13,104 nt of DNA from an uncultured Acetatifactor sp. (GTDB taxonomy: Bacteria > Bacillota > Clostridia > Lachnospirales > Lachnospiraceae). This document shows positions 1 through 6,279 of the stretch, piece after piece (within the stretch, counting starts at the first letter, position 1; every line of letters begins with the position of its first letter). A program made the position numbers and the translations under genes. The notes under the pieces are model-generated. The model saw nothing but the letters and a program-made list of their open reading frames with translations, did not search any database and was not told where the DNA came from. The stretch is from the NCBI GenBank assembly GCA_910587555.1, contig CAJULV010000084.1, positions 1 to 13,104 on the forward strand. Direction: 5' to 3'.

Positions 1-1
1 A

Positions 2-70
2 GCTATTGCGGCTCGAATTAAAGCACAAAGTCAACTAACTTTGGAAAGAACCAAAATGTACTTGACTTAA
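2..70 (+). CDS. 3' end of an unidentified gene (partial, runs off the left edge)
   Basis: Of the three + frames only this one stays open from the left edge, giving 22 codons and a TAA at 68-70. The visible C-terminus is AIAARIKAQSQLTLERTKMYLT. The stretch is more AT-rich than the rest of the window. The ending ERTKMYLT is loosely reminiscent of the tyrosine-containing tail of tyrosine recombinases, but 22 residues are far too few to assign a family. The last codons overlap the -35 box of the promoter at 62-90. It could equally be a chance open stretch. Confidence 0.35.
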   Translation, partial: AIAARIKAQSQLTLERTKMYLT

Positions 71-90
71 GTATGAAATCGTACTAGAAT
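62..90 (+). promoter_or_regulatory. Sigma-A-type promoter, TTGACT-17-TAGAAT
   Basis: TTGACT (62-67) and TAGAAT (85-90) are separated by exactly 17 bp, each one or two mismatches from consensus, which predicts a start near position 97. The nearest downstream gene is the MarR regulator at 555, so the transcript would carry a leader of about 450 nt containing the tandem array. The spacer is filled by the left arm of the inverted repeat at 69-113, a geometry that suits repression. Confidence 0.55.
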
Positions 91-113
91 CAAATAAGTA
101 CGATTTCATACTT
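69..113 (+). promoter_or_regulatory. Perfect 17-bp inverted repeat: double operator or intrinsic terminator
   Basis: The arm at 69-85 is the exact reverse complement of 97-113, with an 11-nt loop. Each arm is itself a quasi-palindrome of form AGTAnGAnnTCnTACT (70-85 and 97-112, 12 of 16 positions symmetric, centres 27 bp apart). That is the size of sites commonly bound by MarR or TetR dimers. One copy fills the promoter spacer and the other covers the predicted transcription start. A run of six T (112-117) follows, so as RNA it could also terminate the upstream gene. The two roles are not exclusive; I slightly favour the operator reading because of the exact fit to the promoter. Confidence 0.55.
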
Positions 114-270
114 TTTTGATTTTAGGAGATGGGCGGGATTTTTACGGTGCATGTGATTCTCATTCAGCCCGGAGGGAGCCGGCAAACCACAGCGTAACCG
201 GCAGAAGCCCAGAAGGACGGAGAAGAACGCGGAGAAGAGAAGGAGGGCTGTGCATACGGCCATGCGAAAA

Positions 271-515
271 CAGAAATCCGAAGAAGGGAAGCCTTGAGGC
301 AGAAGTCCGTAGAAGCAGCGCGAGGCGGCAGAAATCCGAAGAAGGAAGTCTTGAGGCAGAAGTCCGTAGAAGCAGCACATGGCGGCAGAAATCCGAAGAA
401 GGAAGTCTTGAGGCAGAAGTTCGTAGAGGCAGCGCGTGGAGGCAGAAATCCGAAGAAGGGAAGCGTAGAAGCAGCGCATGGAGTCAGTACGCCAAAACAG
501 AAATCTGAAGAAGGG
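271..515 (+). repeat. Tandem array of about 57 bp, five copies
   Basis: The core cagaaatccgaagaagg (one variant with T for C) starts at 271, 329, 386, 443 and 498, so the spacing is 58, 57, 57 and 55 bp. Between cores lies a second conserved block, roughly gcagaagtccgtagaagcag. The last unit is the most degenerate. The + strand is strongly purine-rich, which leaves several frames on both strands free of stops, so the open frames here are not evidence of a protein. The array ends about 40 nt before the MarR start codon. The remainder of the gene-free stretch (128-270) is also GA-rich and shows no clear gene or motif. Confidence 0.9.
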
Positions 516-554
516 AAGCACAGAGGAGAAAAGGCAATGTGAAGGAGGCGTAAC

Positions 555-992
555 ATGGAAGGGTATACAACAAAAGAAATGCGGCGGTTTAACTATCTTC
601 TGAGTGAAACAGATGCCGCTTATCATGAGGCGGCATTGCGTCTGGGGATGTCGGACAGCACAATGCAGGTACTATATGCTATCTGCAACAACGGTGACAG
701 CTGCCCGCTCAGCGAAATCTGCAGCCAGTCCGGGATCAGCAAGCAGACCATCAATTCTGCGCTGAGGAAGCTGGAAGGCGATGGAATCATCTATCTGGAA
801 GCCTCGGGAGGCAGGAAAAAGAGGGTGTGCCTCACGGATAAGGGGCGTGTACTGGCAGAAGGTACGGTGGTGAAGCTGATTGAAATCGAGAACGGCATAT
901 TGGAGTCCTGGCCAAGGGAGGATGTGGAGCGGTATCTGGAACTGACCAGGAAATATCTGACGGCTTTCAAAGAGAAGATACAGGAATTGTAG
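555..992 (+). CDS. MarR-family transcriptional regulator
   Basis: A 145-residue protein, the usual length for MarR regulators, which bind short DNA dyads as dimers and often lose affinity when a drug-like ligand binds. The winged helix-turn-helix is clear: helices at residues 52-79 (LSEICSQSGISKQTINSALR and following), then a basic wing around 84-90 (GGRKKR) and the conserved TDKG turn at 94-97. Helical dimerisation segments flank it at residues 8-45 and 98-145. The ATG at 555 follows AAGGAGG (542-548) at 6 nt. The next gene, 153 bp on, is a MATE drug exporter, a classic pairing, so it probably controls that pump and perhaps itself. Its candidate target is the double dyad at 69-113, although a 440-bp gap with a repeat array lies between. 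Family call is secure; ligand and target are inference. Confidence 0.93.
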   Translation: MEGYTTKEMRRFNYLLSETDAAYHEAALRLGMSDSTMQVLYAICNNGDSCPLSEICSQSGISKQTINSALRKLEGDGIIYLEASGGRKKRVCLTDKGRVLAEGTVVKLIEIENGILESWPREDVERYLELTRKYLTAFKEKIQEL

Positions 993-1116
993 GCGGTGCA
1001 GGCAGCAGGACATTGAAGTACACGATGACAGGGAGATGGAACCGTGCCCTATGGCCGCGCGGGTGGCAGAGAAGGGAATGTACAGGATAATTTTACAGAT
1101 ATATAAGGAATATGTA

Positions 1117-1134
1117 TGCGTGTCGGAACACGCA
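1117..1134 (+). promoter_or_regulatory. 7-bp perfect dyad just before the MATE ribosome binding site
   Basis: TGCGTGT (1117-1123) pairs perfectly with ACACGCA (1128-1134) across a 4-nt loop. The dyad touches GGGAGGT (1135-1141), the Shine-Dalgarno of the MATE gene. It could be an RNA hairpin affecting ribosome access or an 18-bp protein site, for example for the upstream MarR protein. Only the dyad itself is seen; any role is inference. Confidence 0.4.
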
Positions 1135-1145
1135 GGGAGGTAAGT

Positions 1146-2474
1146 ATGAAGATTCAGTTATCAGATCATTTTGACTACAGGAGGTTGATGCGCTTTACGT
1201 TTCCGTCCATCGTCATGATGGTATTCACATCCGTCTACGGAGTGGTGGACGGCTTTTTCGTGTCGAATTTTGTGGGGAAAACGCCCTTTGCGGCAGTGAA
1301 CTTTATCATGCCGTTTCTGATGATACTGGGGGCTGTTGGATTTATGTTCGGCACGGGAGGAAGCGCGATTATCGCCATTACCATGGGGGCAGGAGACCAC
1401 GAGAAGGCGAAGCGGCTGTTTTCCTTCTTTGTCTATGTATCTATGGCCTGCGGGGCGGTGATTGCCGTGTTGGGCATTCTGTTTATTCGTCCGGTGGCGG
1501 CGCTGCTGGGGGCTGAGGGCGTAATGCTGGACAATTGCGTGATCTATGGACGGGTGATTTTGATTGCCCTCCCGGCGTTTATCCTGCAGTATGAGTTCCA
1601 AAGCTTTTTCATAACGGCGGAGAAGCCCCAGATAGGGCTTGCCGTCACCGTGGCGTCAGGTGTGACAAACATGGTTCTGGATGCCCTGTTTGTGGGAGCT
1701 TTCCGGTGGGGGCTTCCCGGCGCCGCAGTCGCTACCGCCTTCAGCCAGGCGGTGGGCGGCATTGTCCCGCTGGTTTATTTCGGCAGGCAAAACAGCAGCC
1801 TTCTGAGACTGGTGAAGGCAAAGTTTGACGGGGCGGCCCTGCTGAAGGCCTGTACCAACGGCTCTTCCGAGCTGATGTCCAATATTTCCATGTCCATTGT
1901 CAGTATGATGTACAATGCGCAGCTGATCAAATATGCGGGGGAGGACGGAGTGGCGGCATACGGTGTATTAATGTACGTAAATTTGATATTCCTGGCCGCG
2001 TTTATCGGCTATTCCGTGGGTGCGGCCCCTGTGATAGGATATCACTACGGTGCCGGGAACCATGGGGAGCTTCAGGGACTGCTGAGGCGCAGCCTGGTAC
2101 TTATCGGCATCTTTTCCGTGGGAATGCTTGCCCTGGCGGAGGGGCTGGCCAGGCCGCTTTCCATGCTCTTTGTGGGGTATGACGCAGAACTTTTAGGATT
2201 GACGTTAAGAGGGTTTTTTATATACTCTTTTTCGTTTCTCTTTGCGGGAATCGCCATTTTTGGCTCCTCCTTTTTTACGGCCCTGGGGAACGGGCTGGTG
2301 TCGGCACTGATTTCCTTTCTGCGGACGCTGGTATTCCAGGTGGCAGCCGTGCTGCTCTTCCCGCTGGTCTGGGGGATTGACGGCATCTGGATGTCCATTG
2401 TGGCGGCGGAGCTGATGGCGGCGCTGGTGACAACGTGTTTCCTGCTCGGGAAGCGGAGGAAGTACCGTTACTGA
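1146..2474 (+). CDS. MATE-family multidrug efflux transporter
   Basis: A 442-residue polytopic membrane protein with about 12 hydrophobic segments, matching the length and layout of MATE exporters, which expel cationic drugs or metabolites using a Na+ or H+ gradient. The N-terminus RLMRFTFPSIVMMVFTSVYG, the following VVDGFFVSNFVG and the GTGGSAIIA segment are typical of the clostridial branch of the family. I chose ATG 1146, which follows GGGAGGT (1135-1141) at a 4-nt gap and starts MKIQLSDHFDY; an in-frame ATG at 1116 would add ten residues of no family character. It lies downstream of the MarR gene in the same direction, so repression by that protein is likely. No convincing terminator follows. 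The substrate cannot be told from sequence. Confidence 0.93.
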   Translation: MKIQLSDHFDYRRLMRFTFPSIVMMVFTSVYGVVDGFFVSNFVGKTPFAAVNFIMPFLMILGAVGFMFGTGGSAIIAITMGAGDHEKAKRLFSFFVYVSMACGAVIAVLGILFIRPVAALLGAEGVMLDNCVIYGRVILIALPAFILQYEFQSFFITAEKPQIGLAVTVASGVTNMVLDALFVGAFRWGLPGAAVATAFSQAVGGIVPLVYFGRQNSSLLRLVKAKFDGAALLKACTNGSSELMSNISMSIVSMMYNAQLIKYAGEDGVAAYGVLMYVNLIFLAAFIGYSVGAAPVIGYHYGAGNHGELQGLLRRSLVLIGIFSVGMLALAEGLARPLSMLFVGYDAELLGLTLRGFFIYSFSFLFAGIAIFGSSFFTALGNGLVSALISFLRTLVFQVAAVLLFPLVWGIDGIWMSIVAAELMAALVTTCFLLGKRRKYRY

Positions 2475-2542
2475 AGATTTCTTTTTTATGAAAAAAGAAA
2501 GTAAAACCAGTGAACCATATCGGCTTTTCAACGACTATGTGA

Positions 2543-2632
2543 GTGAACCGCACAACAAATCCTGCCTGGGAAACGATTCCGGGCGCCGGCAATCCATGGT
2601 TTTCGTTTGTAGTGCAGGTACAGGCGGTTCAC
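2543..2632. repeat. Imperfect inverted-repeat element of about 90 bp
   Basis: GTGAACCGC (2543-2551) is the exact reverse complement of GCGGTTCAC (2624-2632). Inside, CCTGCCTG (2561-2568) can pair with two CAGG blocks (2615-2618 and 2621-2624), AAACGA (2571-2576) with TCGTTT (2603-2608), and the centre holds a GC-rich palindromic core. A further GTGAACC copy lies outside at 2510-2516. It may be a small MITE-like element, a structured leader of the truncated sigma gene, or a remnant. No clear target-site duplication was found. Confidence 0.4.
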
Positions 2633-2658
2633 CGAAAAGCGCTTTGAGGTGACGTAAT

Positions 2659-2868
2659 GTGGAAAACATGCATCCTATGGAAGTAAAATATGATTTAAGC
2701 CCATATGTTGACAGACTGTATTCAGCCGCCGTGAAAAAGGCGCGGGACCCCCAGGCAGCCCAGGACATCGCCCAGGAGACGTTTCTTGCCGCGGCCAGCC
2801 AGCTTTCCAGGGGGAAAAAGCCCGAGAATCTGTGGGCGTGGCTTCTCACAATTCTCTCAAACAAGTAA
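2659..2868 (+). pseudogene. Sigma-70-family factor, truncated after region 2
   Basis: The 69-residue product carries a recognisable region 2 of a sigma-70-family (ECF-like) factor: an N-terminal helix DLSPYVDRLYSAAVKKARD, then AQDIAQETFLAA (residues 34-45) and the WAWLLTILSNK segment, which corresponds to the core-binding and -10-recognition helices. Complete members are normally about 160-200 residues and need region 4 to contact the -35 box. Here the frame ends right after SNK with TAA (2866-2868) and no region 4 is visible before the next gene. GTG 2659 is taken as start, with GAGGTG (2646-2651) upstream; ATG 2668 and 2677 are possible. The reading frame is otherwise intact, so this is probably a recent deletion remnant. 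A functional region-2-only protein is less likely but not excluded. Confidence 0.65.
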
Positions 2869-2881
2869 TCAAACTTTATTC

Positions 2882-2910
2882 TTGTAAAACCCATCGGCTT
2901 AGTTTAGAAT
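2882..2910 (+). promoter_or_regulatory. Putative promoter TTGTAA-17-TAGAAT for the SGNH/two-component operon
   Basis: TTGTAA (2882-2887) and TAGAAT (2905-2910) are 17 bp apart, with a start expected near 2917, some 30 nt before the hydrolase ATG. It lies right behind the truncated sigma gene and is the only good promoter I see before the operon. Confidence 0.5.
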
Positions 2911-2947
2911 GAGTTTTGATAAAGCATACAGGAGAGGAAGCGGAAAG

Positions 2948-4027
2948 ATGAAGCTTGGTGAAATAGACTACAATCTTGCAGTACAATCAACGCTGGACAT
3001 AAACGGGCTGAAATACAGGAATGCACTTCAGGAGCCTTTTGACATATACGGCCTGTGCAGGGCAAAGGAAAGCGGCCTGTATATGCGCCTGCCCATGGAG
3101 ACGGCAGAGAAGGTGAGTCCGGGCGTGATGAACCTGAGTACCCATACGGCGGGAGGACGCCTGCGGTTTCGGACAGATTCCAATTATGCGGCCGTGAAGG
3201 TGCAGCTGCGTGATGCGCATTGGATGCCCCATATGCCGCTGACAGGTTCCCATGGGCTGGATTTGTATGTCTATGACGGCGTGCGGGATTTGTACCAGGG
3301 TTCCTTTATCCCTCCCGTGGAGCATCCGGAAAGCTTTGAGTCCGTGGTCTGGTTTCCGGATGCGAGGATGCGGGAGATTACCATCCATATGCCTCTTTAC
3401 AGCGGGGTGAGGGAATTGCTCATCGGCCTGGACGAAAACGCACAGGTGGGACATGGGCGGAAGTACCGGGATATCAGCCCGGTGCTGTACTACGGCTCTT
3501 CCATTACCCAGGGCGGCTGTGTCTCCAGGCCGGGAAACCATTACTGCTCCGCAATTGCCAGAGAGATAAATGCGGATTTTGTGTGTATGGGATTCTCCGG
3601 CAACGCAAAGGGAGAGGCGGAGATGGCGGAATATCTTGCAGGGATTGAGGCAAGCGTATTTGTCTGCGACTATGACCACAACGCACCTGACAGCAGGCAT
3701 CTGGAGGCGACGCATCCGCAGGTTTACCGCCGCTACCGGGAAGCCCACTCCCGGACGCCGATTATCCTGGTGTCCAGGCCGAATATCCGGCTGGCCGAAA
3801 AGGAGGATATCCGTCGGCGTGATGTGATTTACCGGACTTACCAGGGGGCGCTGGAGAAGGGGGATGAAAATGTGTACTTTATAGACGGGTTTCAGCTGTT
3901 TGCGGGGGACCGCAGATATGACTGTACGGTAGATGGTACACATCCAAACGATTTGGGGTTCTTTCGGATGGCGGAGGTGATCGGGGAGCTGGTGAAACAC
4001 TGCCTGGGAGGCTGTCATTTTGCATAA
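2948..4027 (+). CDS. SGNH/GDSL-family hydrolase (esterase/deacylase type)
   Basis: A 359-residue protein with an N-terminal beta-rich part (residues 1-175) and a C-terminal SGNH domain. Block I reads YYGSSITQGG, with the likely nucleophile Ser185; FSGNAKG gives block II; YDHNAP gives the block III Asn245; and DGTHPN gives the Asp329/His332 pair. The layout fits the acetylxylan-esterase-like SGNH group that has an extra N-terminal domain; these remove acyl groups from sugars or other substrates. No signal peptide is seen, so it is probably cytoplasmic. ATG 2948 is chosen because AGGAGAGG (2930-2937) sits 10 nt before it; ATG 2909 is in frame but has no ribosome site and overlaps the -10 box. 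The response-regulator gene follows after 30 bp, suggesting one operon. Substrate unknown. Confidence 0.88.
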   Translation: MKLGEIDYNLAVQSTLDINGLKYRNALQEPFDIYGLCRAKESGLYMRLPMETAEKVSPGVMNLSTHTAGGRLRFRTDSNYAAVKVQLRDAHWMPHMPLTGSHGLDLYVYDGVRDLYQGSFIPPVEHPESFESVVWFPDARMREITIHMPLYSGVRELLIGLDENAQVGHGRKYRDISPVLYYGSSITQGGCVSRPGNHYCSAIAREINADFVCMGFSGNAKGEAEMAEYLAGIEASVFVCDYDHNAPDSRHLEATHPQVYRRYREAHSRTPIILVSRPNIRLAEKEDIRRRDVIYRTYQGALEKGDENVYFIDGFQLFAGDRRYDCTVDGTHPNDLGFFRMAEVIGELVKHCLGGCHFA

Positions 4028-4057
4028 AGAGCGGAATTGCGGCAGGAGGTTTGTGTT

Positions 4058-4792
4058 ATGAAGTATGATTGCCTGATGATAGATGACGAGAAGCTGCTGG
4101 CGGACAGCACAGCGGAATATTTCAACCTGTTCGGTGTCAGGACGGCTGTGGCCTACAGTGTCTCGGAGTGCCGCCGCTTTTTCCGGGAGAATACGGCGGA
4201 GCTTTTGCTGCTGGATATCAATCTGGGGGACGGCAGCGGCTTTGCCCTGTGTAAGGAGCTTCGGGAGAAGACGGATGTACCCATTCTGTTTATCTCTGCC
4301 CGGACAAGCGATGACGACAAGCTTGTAGCATTGCACATCGGGGGAGACGATTACGTGCAGAAGCCTTTTTCCCTGAGCGTGCTGCTGGCAAAGGTGCAGG
4401 CAGTGCTGAAGCGTTATGGGCAGAGTGGGAACCGGATGCGGCAGGATGAAGTTCAGGCAGGACAGCAGGGGGCAGCCGGCCCGGAACGGTATGAGGACGG
4501 CAGGCTGACGGTGTACTTTCCGGCGAGGCAGGTACTGGTGGACGGCGAGGCTGTCCGGTTGACCTCGCTGGAATTTAAGCTGCTGGCATATCTGGTTCGA
4601 AACGAGAATCGGGTGGTTTCCAAGCAGGAGCTGTTCGAGAATGTCTGGGAGGATAAATTTACGGGGGACGGGACGTTGAACGTGCATATACGCAAGCTGC
4701 GTGAGGCGATAGAGCGGGAACCCGGCAGGCCGGAGTATATCCTCACGGTCTGGGGAGACGGTTACCGGTTCTGCGGGAGGAAAAGCGGGTGA
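4058..4792 (+). CDS. OmpR/PhoB-family response regulator
   Basis: A 244-residue two-domain regulator. The receiver (1-118) has the acidic pair Asp9/Asp10, phospho-acceptor Asp53 in LLLLDINLGDGSG, switch Ser80 and Lys102 in YVQKPFS. A linker of about 25 residues precedes a winged-helix output domain with LTSLEFKLLAYLV, the recognition segment DGTLNVHIRKLREAI and the wing ILTVWGDGYRF. ATG 4058 follows AGGAGGT (4044-4050) at 7 nt; an upstream in-frame TTG at 4037 lacks such a site. The stop overlaps the kinase start by 4 bp (GTGA), so the two are translationally coupled. Phased TTAAG repeats before the ABC genes (6145-6181) are the probable binding site. The context resembles VanRS- or Bce-like antimicrobial-response loci, but orthology is not claimed. 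Confidence 0.95.
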   Translation: MKYDCLMIDDEKLLADSTAEYFNLFGVRTAVAYSVSECRRFFRENTAELLLLDINLGDGSGFALCKELREKTDVPILFISARTSDDDKLVALHIGGDDYVQKPFSLSVLLAKVQAVLKRYGQSGNRMRQDEVQAGQQGAAGPERYEDGRLTVYFPARQVLVDGEAVRLTSLEFKLLAYLVRNENRVVSKQELFENVWEDKFTGDGTLNVHIRKLREAIEREPGRPEYILTVWGDGYRFCGRKSG

Positions 4793-6123
4793 AAAAACAT
4801 TTTATTTTGATTATTTTAACGATATGCCTTGGGGCAGAACTGGCCGTTCTGCTCCTTTTTGCACTGCGGGGTGTGAGTGCCCGCCAGGACGCCGTGGAGA
4901 TAAACGAAGCTCTGCATGCCATACAGGAGGACTGGGGGCACATGGAAACCCACCGGAGCAGCACGGCGCTTGATTACGCAGTGCTTGACGGGGAGGGCCA
5001 TGTTCTTTTTCGTACGAAGCCCGGCTTGAGCGAGAGCATTAACCAGGCGGTCGTCCACAGGGACACGATTCTGGACATTTATGACGGCGGCTGCATTGCG
5101 GGAAAACTGCTTGTATATAATGATACGGAAGAAACACTGATGTCCGGGAGAAGGACGGCGGCTTTTGGGCTGGGACTTTTGATGATTGTCCAGACATGCA
5201 TCTGCATTTGTTTTACCGTTTATCTGGAACGGATGATTATCAGGCCGTTTCAAAAGATGAAAGATTTTGCCCGGAGAGTTGCGGGAGGGAATCTGGACAT
5301 ACCGCTGGAAATGGACAGGCACAATCTGTTCGGCGCGTTTACGGAGAGCTTCGATCTCATGCGGGCGGAGCTGAAAAAGGCGCGCAGGGCGGAGGCGGAA
5401 GCCAATGCCGCCAAAAAGGAGCTGGTGGCGAAGCTTTCCCATGACATCAAGACGCCGGTTGCCAGCATCCAGGCCGCGGCGGAAGTGGGGGCGGCACTGG
5501 CAGAGCGGGCGGGAGAGGGTTATCCGCAAACGGGCAGGGCTGCCAGCGGAAGTTCGGAACAGAAAACAGCGTTGGAGGGAAGCAGGGAGAACTATTTACA
5601 GATTATACGGAAGGCGGAACAGATTAACACATTGGTGAGCAACCTGTTCACAGCCACGCTGGAGGAACTGGAGCAGCTTACCGTGATGCCTGCGGATATG
5701 GAGGGACAGGAACTGGAAGAAATCCTGAAGGATGCGGATTATCTGGGGCGCGGGAATGCCGCCCGCATTCCGGACTGCCTTTTATACGCGGACAGGCTTC
5801 GGCTGCAGCAGGTTTTTGACAATATTTTCGTGAATTCCTATAAGTATGCCGGTACGCGGATCCATGTGACAGTACGCAGGGCGGGCGGATACCTGGCTGT
5901 GGATATCGAGGACTTTGGAGGCGGTGTCGACGGGGACGAGCTGCCCCTGTTAAAGGAGAAATTCAGGCGGGGAAGCAATGCGGCGAAAACGGAAGGCGCA
6001 GGTTTGGGACTGTATCTTTCCGACTATTTTATGAAGGAAATGCAGGGGGATATCCTTGTGGAGAATGGGGAGCAGGGGCTGCGGGTTACGGTTTTGATCT
6101 TGCTGAGCGGGGTGGTGGCTTAG
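4789..6123 (+). CDS. Membrane sensor histidine kinase
   Basis: A 444-residue kinase, partner of the regulator it overlaps by 4 bp (GTG start, with GGGAGG at 4775-4780). Membrane segments lie at about 5-26 and 123-147, enclosing an extracytoplasmic sensor of about 95 residues. This argues against the short-loop BceS type. A HAMP-like linker follows, then the dimerisation helix with phospho-acceptor His218 in KLSHDIKTPVASIQ. The ATPase domain shows the N box (Asn345 and Asn349), the G1 box DFGGGV from Asp375 and the G2 box GAGLGL at 403-408. A low-complexity stretch of about 20 residues (roughly 241-263, rich in G, S, E) appears inserted between the two helices of the dimerisation domain. It probably senses an envelope or antimicrobial signal; the ligand cannot be named. 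Confidence 0.94.
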   Translation: MKKHFILIILTICLGAELAVLLLFALRGVSARQDAVEINEALHAIQEDWGHMETHRSSTALDYAVLDGEGHVLFRTKPGLSESINQAVVHRDTILDIYDGGCIAGKLLVYNDTEETLMSGRRTAAFGLGLLMIVQTCICICFTVYLERMIIRPFQKMKDFARRVAGGNLDIPLEMDRHNLFGAFTESFDLMRAELKKARRAEAEANAAKKELVAKLSHDIKTPVASIQAAAEVGAALAERAGEGYPQTGRAASGSSEQKTALEGSRENYLQIIRKAEQINTLVSNLFTATLEELEQLTVMPADMEGQELEEILKDADYLGRGNAARIPDCLLYADRLRLQQVFDNIFVNSYKYAGTRIHVTVRRAGGYLAVDIEDFGGGVDGDELPLLKEKFRRGSNAAKTEGAGLGLYLSDYFMKEMQGDILVENGEQGLRVTVLILLSGVVA

Positions 6124-6144
6124 AGGGACTTACGGGTGAAAGAT

Positions 6145-6198
6145 TTAAGAAACCCTTAAGGATTGGATAAAGACATTTAAGGATGAAAAAGGGATAAT
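6145..6198 (+). promoter_or_regulatory. Phased TTAAG repeats with a weak promoter (likely response-regulator site)
   Basis: TTAAG occurs at 6145-6149, 6156-6160 and 6177-6181, offsets of 11 and 21 bp, that is on one helix face. The last two are extended to TTAAGGAT. Direct repeats with about 11-bp phasing are the usual target of OmpR/PhoB-type regulators. AAGACA (6170-6175) and GATAAT (6193-6198) at 17-bp spacing form a promoter with a good -10 and a poor -35, as expected for activated promoters. The site sits between the kinase and the ABC genes. Confidence 0.6.
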
Positions 6199-6216
6199 GG
6201 ACTGTGTAAACGCAAC

Positions 6217-6259
6217 GCCGCCTACGGCTATACTCGTGAGCATAAACCGTGCGGGCGGC
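6217..6259 (+). promoter_or_regulatory. Leader stem-loop before the ABC ATPase
   Basis: GCCGCC (6217-6222) pairs with GGCGGC (6254-6259), then ACGG (6224-6227) with CCGT (6247-6250), with a possible inner extension around 6229-6244. It would lie in the leader of the mRNA from the 6170-6198 promoter. The stem ends right at the weak ribosome site AGAAAGG (6260-6266). No T run follows, so it is not a normal terminator. It could modulate translation or protect the mRNA. Confidence 0.4.
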
Positions 6260-6279
6260 AGAAAGGCAAGTGTGCTTAT

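Noticed and set aside
90..626. Long open frames on both strands across the first array (116-508 and 294-542 on +, 90-626 and 164-556 on -)
   Set aside because: They repeat the same low-complexity peptide, lack good ribosome sites, and arise because the repeat unit has few stops in any frame. The unit spacing varies (58/57/57/55), which a conserved coding repeat would not tolerate.
2478..2500. 10-bp T/A hairpin after the MATE gene as a terminator
   Set aside because: The stem is almost pure A-T with a 3-nt loop and no T run follows on either strand.
2987..4687. 566-residue minus-strand open frame
   Set aside because: It lies opposite the SGNH and regulator genes, which have full catalytic motifs; it has no recognisable domain and is a GC-driven shadow. 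The same applies to the minus-strand frame at 7887-8963.
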